Positions 37,201-47,455 of a stretch of DNA of 64,000 nucleotides are shown here, piece by piece. Position 1 is the first letter of the stretch. The number at the start of each line of letters is the position of its first letter. Origin of the DNA: Rotaria sp. Silwood1. Lineage: Eukaryota; Rotifera; Eurotatoria; Philodinida; Philodinidae. Position numbers and translations under genes: made by a program. Below the pieces are notes generated by a model. The model searched no databases. It was not told the origin of the DNA and was given only the letters and a program-made list of their open reading frames with translations. The stretch spans positions 856,322 through 920,321 of the forward strand of contig CAJNOP010000022.1 in NCBI GenBank assembly GCA_905250075.1. Reading direction: 5' to 3'.

Positions 37201-40200
37201 TATATTGAAAGTGGTATTCAAGTTGATTTAAATGAAAATAATATTCAATCATTATCAGATTTAATCGAATTATATTCTGATCGTTTATCATCTGAAATAA
37301 TAAAACAATTTTATGATCTTTGTAATTCGGATATTCAATGGACACGAATACAAATCGATGAATACCTTAAACATAATACTACTACTACTAATAATAATAA
37401 TATATCGATTATTCCAACACTTCGACAATTAAGTTTTAATGTATTAAATCAATGGAATGAACAATTAAAACATTCAAATCCATCATTTGATACAATATCA
37501 ATTGGAGATTTACTTCAAGATATTAATGATGAAGATGTATTTGAAGAATTATTATTAGATAATGAAATAAATAATAATTCAATACAATTTACAGATTCAA
37601 ATCAACTGACCATATCATGGACAATAATAAGTGCTTTACAAGAATTATATGGTGATCTACCAATACAACCAACTTCATCTGATATTAATAGTGGCTTAAC
37701 ATTGCCATTAGATGACGAGCTTGCAATAAATGTTTACCAAGCATTACAAAGATTTTTAGGTATACCAAATAATAAAATAAATAAACCGGTGAATGAAAAG
37801 AAATTAACCAAAGAGAATAAAAAAATAAGTAAACAACGTTGGAATTTACCATCACAAAAGGAAACAAATATAAATTCAAATAAGAAAACTAATGGTCCAT
37901 CATTAAAAGAAATTATGAATGAAGAAATAAATTATATTAATACACAAAAATCAGTACAGGTATCAAATATTCGTTATTGTTTATTATTAAAATAGAATAT
38001 AAAGAAAATTTTCTGCTATTAATTTATTAATCAACTAGATCTTATTCCTCCAAATGACTCCACATTCGAGATAGGTGTAGCTGCCGTGACCAATCTTCCG
38101 TAGAAGTTCATGATGAAAACTCGACAGAAAATACTTTCATTACAGAGTGATAAAATTGGTGATGAGAGAAGAGAAAGAACGAAACTCCCCATCACCCAGT
38201 CCTTCTCATAACAACTGACTTGTTATCAGAGCATTTTTTCTCAATCCTATTCACTCACAAGGAAATTGTCGACTTATTTTTATTGACTACCTTGAAAGTA
38301 TTTTTAATGAGTCAAAAGCTCTCCATGATGAGAAGAATTTTGTGCTTTCTTCTAATGTAGACTTAGAAGTTTTCTCGAGTCCCATGAACACTTGAACTTT
38401 CATTATTGCAAATAGAAAATAAATAATGATGCATTTATTAACATATCCGCTTTTTTGAGCAGAAGATAGCCTACAAAATTTAGTATTGTTGTTTTTCAAC
38501 AGATCACTTCAATTTTTCGTTTCTCTTTCAAATCCTAATTTTTGAATAATTGACTTTTCTACTAAAAAAAAGTTTTTTATAGAAAAGATTTCGTAGCAAA
38601 GTGTCTATAGTTTCACTTAAAAGTGAAAGTCACAGCTTCGTTCAATACAACATATTGTAAATAAGTGTTCGTTTGATAGAACGATTGACTTCAATCATTT
38701 TTGGCATCTTCGAGAAGGCACTTATAAGGGTTTAGCAAAAGCCTATAGTTTCATAATTCTGTTTAATTTTTAGGCTTTTAAAAAATTCCTTCAGTAGTCT
38801 CGAAAAAAAGTAAACATAATGTGTCTAATTCCATATTCAAAAACAGAAGTGTCTAAAATGCTGGTCCTAATCCATCGTTTTTGACTCGTCGAAAACACTT
38901 TCAAAAGAGTCAAAAATAAAGAAATACTTTTTTTTCAAGACTTTCGACTCATCTATTACATCATAATTGCTTTTAATGTTGTGCAAATCATACAACTTAT
39001 CATAATTATTTAACTCAATATTCGGGCATTTCTCTACTATCATCAATGGTTAATGCATTGTCTTGTTATGTGAGATTACATTGATAAATTCATTAGACTC
39101 AAGTCACAAATATTTTAACCGAACATCAATTTAGTGTTGCATAACTTCTATTGATTGACAGAAGAGCCTGTTTAGATCCATAACAGTTGAATAATAAGTT
39201 TTGTGTTCGTGTTGTCGTGACAACTGATTGACAGACGTAAATGTTCTTGTCTGTTATTATAAGTATTACTTATTTTCTACATTTTTTTCGCTTATGCAAA
39301 TATGAACAATATTGATGACATTCATTTCTTTGTTTAAATTTTCTATTTCGCGCAAGAAACTTATTAATATTTTATTTTTATGGAAAAATATTAAATGAGC
39401 AATTGAAACTAGAACAATACATTAATGCAGAGTAATTGCATCAACTATATTCCAAAAATCAGAAACATCAATCAGTCTAGCTTGGCCTGCAGCCTAGGTC
39501 AGAAATAAATCAATGGTCTTTTGGCAGCTAGATCTGGTCGGGTCCGAGTCTCAAAAATCTGGACTCGATTGGGTTTATTGGCAGCCATAATTTTCATTGA
39601 ATAGACTTATGTTAAATAAGTTTTTTTACAACTCATATTGGATAGAAATGCGAATTTTCTTTTCCTTCGCAATATTGCTCGCTTATTGTTTCCAAATAAA
39701 AATTCGACAATAACTATTTGTCTATAATTTGACAAAGAATTATTTTATGTGGACTGAAAGGTTAAATTAAATGACAAGTCTTGACATATTTGAAATCTTA
39801 TTTAAATTAATAGAAATTCTATCATAAACGAATTACTTCTTTGCATTTGAATAAAAATTTTACGATCAGAATTTTCATTTTAATAAGACTTCAGTTAAAG
39901 TTTTTTTTTTTTTTTCTCGAAATAATTTTAGAAACGTCAACTTGATTTTGCTAGTCAACATAAATTAAAACAATTAGAACGTCATTTTCCAAATTTTTCA
40001 TCTGATCTTCTTTATGAAATATTTTGTGAAAATGAATTCGATCATGATCTAACATTAGCGTGTGTATCATCAATGCTTGATGAAAATGTTCCAATTAACA
40101 TTACTGCAAAATCTCAATCATTGCCATCATCTAATGTTCGTTCTACTATAACAACAAAGTCTATTGCTGAACCAACTGTTGAATTTTATGAAATCTCACG

Positions 40201-41739
40201 GCGTGATGCTCATCTTCATGCATTAAAACGTAAAGATTGTTATAATAAAGCTGATCAAGCAAACCGTCAAGGAATGATTGGTGTTGCATCATATTATATA
40301 AATCAAGCACGTGAACAAACTCGATTAATGAAAGATGCAAATCGAACAGCATGTGAATATTTATCAAAAACAAGACTTACTCAATTTCATCAAACACATC
40401 GGCTTGATCTTCATGAATTATATGCAGATGAAGCACTTCATTTATTTAAACAAGTTGAACACGAATTGAATGAAGGAAATAAACGAACAACACCAAAATC
40501 TATTGAAATTATAACTGGTTATGGAAAAAATTCAATTTATGGTGGTGGTGGTGGAAAAATACGTTCTATTATTCTTACTTATATACGACAAAAAAATTAC
40601 AAGTAAGAATTTTCTTGTTCAATTTTAATCTTATGAAATTATGTAAACAGTTACATAGAAATTTAAAACACTATCAATTGTAATTTTTCTAAGAAAGATC
40701 TAAGACTGGATCCATAATTGTAGAACATACATACACACACATTTCTGTTCTCGATGTATACTATCTATAGACATCGAACCAATCGGTTATGAAACAGACC
40801 TCTTTGAAGCTAAGAAAAGATGAATTGTTTCGATTTCATGGCCAGTAAAAAATGGAATAAAATGTCTTCTATGTCAAGAAGGTGACTAGTTTTTTACTCT
40901 ATCCAACGAATTGAAATCTAACGTGTTACATAGAAGGAAGATCTCTCTATCAGGATTACCTATTGAGGAAAAAATAAGGGAGGCTTTTCTTTAGCGAAAG
41001 TTTCGAAGTTTCTACAAAATTCTTTACTGTCTCGTAGGCATCGTAAGTAGGAACTGATATAGCGAGATCAGGGCTGTAATGAAAAATCTTTAATCCTGCT
41101 TATCACTAATCGTGATAGAAAGAGTATTTTAGAGGTTTTATCTCTGCTTCTGATTACGGATGTTCAGGGTAAGCCTTGTTTTTTTGTATTCTGTCTGAGA
41201 CATAGTCTCTAGTTCTTACTCTACTCGACCCTGAATATCTCTAATTCTGACAGATATTCATACAAAAAATGCTTTCTCTCAGACAAAATAGTACAGAAAA
41301 TCGATTTTTTCAACATCTTCTGTTCGATCTCTGCTATATTAAGACACTTTCTGATGAATTTGCAGCCAGTCCGATTCTAAAAAAAAAAAGAAACCTTTAT
41401 CTCTGTTTAACATCACATCGAAAAAACCATATATATTTCAATGATTGGAAAATTAAGCAAAAAAAAAAGAACATAGGTTTGATCGTTTTAAAGGTGTCTC
41501 AGCCTAATAAAAATCTTCTCATAGTCAATATATAAGAGAAAGAAACATCAGACAGTTGAAATACTTACTCGAAAATAAAATAAATATTTTTCTCAATCAT
41601 ACTAGATACATTTTAATCTTTTTATTTAAAAATAAAATAGAACATGATTGAACATCAATGTTTTTATTATTGTTACATTTTTTAAAATTTATTTAGATAT
41701 TCGGAGCCCAATAAAGGTGCGATTCTAGTGCAATTTTAA
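31270..41739 (+). CDS. N4BP2: NEDD4-binding protein 2-like: P-loop kinase, CUE-like, DUF1771 and Smr domains
   Basis: Twelve exons are proposed: 31270-31355, 31403-31468, 31554-33367, 34097-34121, 34180-34307, 34380-34468, 34520-34596, 35733-36513, 36690-36790, 36945-37959, 39932-40602, 41697-41739. The product is about 1631 residues. The first 650 are low-complexity (Pro, Ser, Thr, Asn, Gln). Then come a Walker A motif GCPGSGKST (about 653-661) and a polynucleotide-kinase-like domain (LSTDEYF, IIIDNTNATSCEM, YDILLIEP). The C-terminus has a CUE-like helical bundle (about 1403-1445), DUF1771 (about 1480-1540, DAHLHALKRKDCYNKADQAN) and an Smr domain (LDLHEL, ITGYGKNS). The last 43-base exon supplies the closing Smr strand (YSEPNKGAILVQF). 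N4BP2 has 5' polynucleotide kinase and Smr nuclease activities. The junction 36513/36690 is uncertain: the better donor GTATGT at 36510 would leave the frame. Large introns at 34597-35732 and 37960-39931 hold repeats only. Confidence 0.88.
38118..38290 (+). repeat. Dispersed repeat, copy B (related to 3786-3985)
   Basis: This lies inside the 2-kb intron of the N4BP2-like gene. It shares the ordered anchors CAGAAAATACTTTCAT, GTGATGAGAGAAGAG, CAATCCTATTCAC and TTATTTTTATT with copy A at about two-thirds identity. It is in the same orientation as copy A and non-coding. Confidence 0.55.
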
Positions 41740-41743
41740 TAAA
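41738..41743 (+). promoter_or_regulatory. Poly(A) signal overlapping the N4BP2-like stop codon
   Basis: The stop codon TAA is the first part of TAATAAA, so AATAAA overlaps it. This compact arrangement supports the terminal micro-exon as the true gene end. Confidence 0.55.
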
Positions 41744-42837
41744 ATGCACAAAATTCGATGGACTTTATTATTTCTAATTTGAAGTTATTCATTGTTTTCT
41801 TTTGATTTGATTTGTTTGTATGTGTGTGTGCACGCGCAGTGATCTTCTACGATTTCACACTAGATGTAGAGAAGTTGTTTTTTCTTTTTCTTCTTTTTTT
41901 GGGTCTAGCGCGAGTCTTTCACTAGTTTTTTGTGTTTTTTTTTTCTTTATTATACTTATTGCCTTCCTACATACATACGTATTTCTGATTGCAGTTCTTG
42001 TGTTTTTCGATGTGTGTGTGTATTAATGTAGTTAAAGAAAGGCAAAACAACAAGTCTGTTTTTTTTCTGTTTTGAAGAGATATGTTAAATCTCATACAGT
42101 TTATTTCATTTTTTTTGTGTTGTTTTGTTCACTGCGTGATTTTTCTGCTTTGTTTATTTATTTCACATTTATCCGGTTCGTTTCTATTCGCTGTTTCTTC
42201 ATGTTTACAGCTCAGGAAGTCGGTTTTTGGCTGCTTTGGACAGAAGCACATAAATTCAAGTCTTAGAAATGCTCCTTTTGGTGCTAATCAATCGAACAAT
42301 CATAAGATTGGCGAACATTTGTTGTTTTTTTCATAATAATTAAACGTGAACGATGATGACAGAAGAAAAACCTAATTGATTGGAAAAGTGCCACTTTTTT
42401 TTTGTTTGTTTGTTTGTTTGTGTGTGTGTGATATTAAAGCTCCCCGTCCGCGATTAGAGATAAAATACATGTGTGTTTGTATGTTTTCAATTAGGGTAAA
42501 CAAGAGAGTCGCTTGCATCTATGCAGCAGTATTTTGTAAAACCCTGTTCATGTTTGGTAAACTTTAACTAGCCATGTGCGTTTGTTCAGTTATTTTTTTA
42601 GTGAAAACAGAACCCTTTTTTGCTTTCGTCCACGTTATTTCAACACATTTTTTTCCTTGTTTTTTTTCGTGGTATATTCGAGTGTTTTTTCTTTTGTGTA
42701 GAACAAAAACAAACAAAAATAAAGTATTAGGCAAATAAGAAATTCTTTTTCTTATTTTTTTTTCATCAGAAATGTTAGTTATCATTTTGCAGATAAATAA
42801 ATAAATATATATATATATTATTTAATATCAATCAAAG
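41740..42837. other. Spacer with 5' region of the UBE2K-type gene
   Basis: This is about 1.1 kb between two same-strand genes. It is T-rich with GT microsatellites (TTTGTATGTGTGTGTGCACG near 41816; TTTGTTTGTTTGTGTGTGTG near 42409) and a few GC-richer patches (GTCTAGCGCGAG near 41903; CCCCGTCCGCG near 42442). It probably contains the promoter and 5' UTR of the E2 gene. No exon was identified. Confidence 0.45.
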
Positions 42838-43796
<959 letters not shown>

Positions 43797-44295
43797 ATAA
43801 TTAGAACAAAACTGATATTACAATTTTTTTTTATAATTATTATATGCTCTGCTAATCATTTTCTCTTATTTTTCTAAACAAACAACCGAGATATTTGTGT
43901 TTGCGTATGGCATGTATAAATCCTAAAATATTCTCTTGTGTGGTTATTAAACTGAAAAGAAAAAAAAGCATAATAAATTTCATTAGCTCATTTTTTTTGA
44001 GAAAAATATAAAATTATTATCAAAAAAAATTTGGCTATGTTCATTTTTTATGCATTGGTATGTGGTTCTAGTTATACCAAAAATAAATAAATTTGTTTCT
44101 CGTTTTAATCTTATTATGTCAATAAATGAATTAAGCGTTAAATCTTCCGATTCATAATTCAGTATTTGGGGCAAATCTCATAATCAGGCTTAAGCTTAAT
44201 TTAAGCCTTGATTAAGTGTAAGCCGTTAGCCCTAATATTACTTTATAACTGATAAAAAAAGGTGTTTTCTTTACAGCACTTATATTCATTTTCGA
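43797..44295. other. Spacer between the E2 gene and the secreted-protein gene
   Basis: This is the 3' UTR of the E2 gene followed by the short upstream region of the secreted-protein gene. It includes the palindrome at 44182-44213. No coding sequence seen. Confidence 0.5.
44182..44213. repeat. 32-bp palindrome upstream of the secreted-protein gene
   Basis: The sequence reads AATCAGGCTTAA, then a six-base spacer, then TTTAAGCCTTGATT, so the arms pair over 12-13 bases with one bulge. It lies about 80 bp upstream of the ATG at 44296. It could be a transcription-factor site or an mRNA hairpin. Confidence 0.5.
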
Positions 44296-44822
44296 ATGAT
44301 GCGCATGTTGCCCTTTATAAGCCTTGTATTTGCAGTGTCACTGCTGGCTGTTGTCGAAAGTACAGGTCTTAGCTTAAGATCATCAGGTGAGTCATTCATC
44401 ATGACCTATAACGAAATTTTTTAGCTCACTCCATGACTAGTAGATGTTTGGCTCGTTCAACCGGGCATGTTGCCCCGTCTATTGGAACTTTCGATTTCAA
44501 GACAACTCACACTGTGACATACTCACTTGATCCTATAGTCTCTTTAACCGCCACTCAGCTTAGTTTTACAGTCGTTATTCGCACTGGGTATGAACCTCCA
44601 GCTACATGGGTGAATGTTTGGCTTTGGACTGAGTGTAATAATCAACGATTCACCCGATTCAAACGGTTTTTTCGCTATAGAGGAGATGCCTATATATACG
44701 ATTCAGAAACATTCGTTTTGCCAGTCTGCTCTGCCAATGCTCGTCTCTATCTAAAATCTGATCAAATGTTAACGGGTGATGCTGTGCTGGAAATGTACGC
44801 GGTTGGTTACTCTTTTCGATGA
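44296..44822 (+). CDS. Secreted protein of unknown family
   Basis: Two exons (44296-44386 and 44425-44822) with a 38-base intron join in frame to 162 residues. Residues 1-22 form a typical signal peptide (MLPFISLVFAVSLLAVVES). The mature protein has three cysteines (in SRCLA, WTECNN and LPVCSAN) and is rich in aromatic residues and predicted beta strands (HTVTYSL, LSFTVVIRTGY, WVNVWLW, AVLEMYAVGYSFR). It has no hydrophobic segment after the signal and no KDEL-type tail, so export is likely. It resembles a small beta-sandwich, possibly lectin-like, but I do not recognise the family. Its base composition is clearly more GC-rich than neighbouring genes. Two adjacent ATGs (44296 and 44299) could both serve as start. 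Confidence 0.82.
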
Positions 44823-44902
44823 GACACCATTCTATTCACGGTTTCCATTAAATTCAGGATCTTTATTCGTAATGAAAAGATTAATACCACTTTCAGTCAA
44901 CA

Positions 44903-44908
44903 AATAAA
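44903..44908 (+). promoter_or_regulatory. Poly(A) signal AATAAA of the secreted-protein gene
   Basis: AATAAA occurs 80 bases after the stop codon and is the first one downstream. Confidence 0.5.
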
Positions 44909-45550
44909 GCGTTTTCAATTATATTTGAATTTAGCAGAACTGTTGGTTTCGACTTAGATTATATCGGGCAGAAGTATAAGAAACATAATGAGGATCCTTT
45001 TCCTCTAGTTGGTCATGAATGACGATAGAAGCAAGATAATTATGGAGATGCCAATCCTTGGATGTGGATGTGTGTCTGGTGGATCAGACGAAAACAGACT
45101 AATCTATCTCTTAATAAACGAAAAGACAAGTTCGAGTTGCTAGTATCAACTTTTGTTTTTTAGCAATCGGTTAAGTCGAAAATGAAAAACTAATAAAATA
45201 ATAGATAAGTATGCTTGGATTAAAATAATTAAAGAAATGCAGAGTTTAATTCAGCAACCCGTTTCATATCTTTTATTAATAAACGTGTATAACCGCTTAT
45301 CAGGGTTCTGTATAACAGTTTTTAAGCACAGGCAGAAAGTTCAAAAAGAAAATTTAGTGATATACATGAAATTGAAGTAGAGCGTAAAGATGAAGTAAGA
45401 AAGAAAGCCAATTATTGTTTAAATGGTAATATGAACTTCGCTGAGTTTTCAGAAAAATACAAGAGTGGAACAGATTTAAATTTCAGTAAAGTATAACGGA
45501 AATCAAGATCGTTAAATCGCATGGATTTCATTTGAACTGTTAATCTTGAT

Positions 45551-46120
45551 TAATGATATTTCAAAATAACTTGATCATATCATATTTTTCAATAGGATTA
45601 TGTTCTCAAGTAAATCGATAAATATACTTCAACTAAACCAATAAGTATAAGTTATATCTTCAGCTTAGTGTAGTTGATTGATAAGGAAGGATTTAATAAA
45701 TGGATTTTCTATCATCACTAGTAGAATGAAAAGAAAGGTATTGGCAAGGGAACTATCAAAACATCGATCTTTAGCCATTGATCAATCTTTGAAAGCTCTA
45801 ATTCGAGTAATAACACTAGAAAATAACTTGAATATATTACTAAACAAATGTATTTGAAATCAATCAATGAATATAGTTAAAAGTTCACGTGAATATAATT
45901 TAAACAAATCAAATTAAAACCGCACCAACTATTAATTTTGAGTAGTAATACTTGAAAATAGTTTGATCATATTTTTCAGTAAGATCAAAGATTAAACAAG
46001 TATTTGTCTAATAAATGAACATAGTTAAAGATTGAAGCAAATGTCAGATTTCAGTGAAAATATTTGAAGATTACAAGTATATTTTCGAAATAACTTGATC
46101 ATATCATTTAATAAGATAAG
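45551..46120 (+). repeat. Decayed tandem repeat, period about 133 bp
   Basis: A core AA(C/G)TTGATCAT recurs with its TTGA at 45571, 45828, 45963 and 46095, a spacing of about 257 (two periods), 135 and 132. Following each core in the middle units is a similar stretch (TAAACAA..GTATTTG, then AATGAA.ATAGTTAAA). The copies are heavily diverged, so this is an old satellite or minisatellite. Confidence 0.5.
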
Positions 46121-46223
46121 GGTTGAGAGGACATGGTAAATTCCGCTTTCCAGGAAATTCAAAATTGGCTACACCTCGAATCATGGTACGGAATTTTATA
46201 TATACATACTATATGGTTTCATG

Positions 46224-46322
46224 TGGGATTGGGTTGGGTTGGGTTAGGTCAGATTGGGTTGAGTTGGGTTGGGTCGGGTCGGGTTAGGTCAGTTTGGGTT
46301 GGGTTGGGTTGGGTTGGGTTGG
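46224..46322 (+). repeat. Pentanucleotide repeat (TTGGG)n
   Basis: About 20 units of TTGGG, some changed to TCGGG, TTAGG or TCAG, run for 99 bases. G-rich on the plus strand, the array may form G-quadruplexes. Related shorter stretches rich in GGTCGGG or TCGGG occur at about 12048, 39534 and 63512. Confidence 0.8.
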
Positions 46323-46340
46323 ATCAAGTAACAATATATA

Positions 46341-46446
46341 TGTGGGTACGAGTGTGGGTGTCAAGGAATTTATCATGCACCCACCCAAACTCACACCCAC
46401 ACCCACAGCCACACCCACAGCCACACTCACACCCACACTCACACCC
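46341..46446. repeat. Telomere-like hexamers in inverted arrangement (TGTGGG ... CCCACA)
   Basis: On the plus strand TGTGGG occurs at 46341-46346 and 46353-46358. From 46390 to 46443 nine consecutive hexamers follow on the C-rich strand: CTCACA, CCCACA, CCCACA, GCCACA, CCCACA, GCCACA, CTCACA, CCCACA, CTCACA. Four of the nine are exactly CCCACA and the rest differ at one position. From memory, bdelloid rotifer telomeres consist of TGTGGG repeats, so this would be an interstitial telomere-like array. A plain decayed microsatellite is the simpler alternative. Confidence 0.6.
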
Positions 46447-47141
46447 TCCTTTTATGTTGAAATCGATAATAGTAATATTGTTTTATCCTCATTCATAGAC
46501 AATTGTAGTCCACGCTGTAAATATTAGTGATATCATTCATCCACAAGTTCAATCGATATTAAGCGTTGATTATCTATGTTGTTTCATGATGTCTCTCTCA
46601 TCTCATTGTACTCAATGCAGTAGACTCAATCATCATCTAGTATTATCCCGCATTTGTGCTTTCTACAATTACTACAAAATTCGTACTCAGTGAACTTCAC
46701 CAGATAAACCAAAGGAATCAACTACACTCTTTTACCTTATTTTGAAGAATAGATGACTGTCCATAGATTTAAAGTAGATTTTTAGTAAACAGCGAACTAG
46801 TAGCTATTACGACGATACTTCAGTAGGCACTTTAAAGGTAGAGGGTAGTGTACGAAAATCATTTACTCAAAAGGAAATCATCTGAACTTTCTTCTATAGC
46901 CATAGCTACCTCATTTGATATGACAATAAATAAACTTAATGTGTCAAATTCTACCGTCGATTAGTTTTGATTTCATTTGAGATAGTAGTATAAATTGTTG
47001 TTGTTTTGTCAAAATATTATACTTATATGGAACATGGAGTTACATGCCAATGACATGATATAGTGAATATAGATTATGTCCATAGTGCTGGTTTATTAAT
47101 TACTTCAGAAAAAATAACAGTATCAAACAAGAATTTTTATG

Positions 47142-47147
47142 TTTATT
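47142..47147 (-). promoter_or_regulatory. Poly(A) signal of the hydrophilin-like gene
   Basis: On the minus strand AATAAA begins five bases after the stop codon at 47152-47154. This supports the reading direction and 3' end of this small gene. Confidence 0.5.
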
Positions 47148-47151
47148 TCTC

Positions 47152-47455
47152 TTAACTGTTGCCATTGGATCCTGCATTCTCCTGACTACCGACCAAATTC
47201 GACATCTGATTGCTCGAATAAGCGTCAGTATGCTTCATGATTACACCTGTTTGTGCATTGCACACACCTTCAAGTGGATCACGATGGGATAGTTGACCAT
47301 CAGCTGTACTTCCAGCTACGAAATGAAATAGATAAAATACAGCCCGATGAGACTAGAATTCAACACTGACCAGTGCCAATTGAATCATTTCGAGCTTGAT
47401 CGGTCTGACCGGGCATATTTCCGAGTGTACCTTGACTATATTTGGCTTGCGACAT
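47152..47455 (-). CDS. Small glycine-rich hydrophilic protein, hydrophilin-like
   Basis: Two exons (47455-47371 and 47315-47152) flank a 55-base GT..AG intron and join in frame to 82 residues. Neither exon alone has a long open frame, so simple ORF scans miss it. The protein is strongly hydrophilic: 11 Gly (13%), abundant Ser, Asn, Gln, Thr and Asp, one Cys, and no hydrophobic stretch or signal peptide. Recognisable pieces are MSQAKYSQGTLGNMPGQTDQ at the start and SQENAGSNGNS at the end. High Gly and low hydropathy are the defining traits of hydrophilins, a loose class that includes LEA proteins and other desiccation-linked proteins. It is not one of the classic LEA groups by motif, so the role is an inference from composition. 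Codon use is GC-richer than nearby DNA, consistent with a real, expressed gene. Confidence 0.78.

Larger units (their letters stand above)
44823..47151. other. Intergenic region holding a repeat cluster
   Basis: No genes were recognised. Open frames at 46133-46527 come only from the GC-rich simple repeats. Contents in order are unique AT-rich DNA, decayed tandem repeats at 45551-46120, pentamers at 46224-46322, and telomere-like hexamers at 46341-46446, followed by unique DNA to the 3' end of the hydrophilin-like gene. Confidence 0.5.

Noticed and set aside
46133-46527. Two overlapping open frames with Trp/Val/Gly and Thr/Pro/His repeats
   Set aside because: They are produced by TTGGG and CCCACA simple repeats and lack splice or start context.
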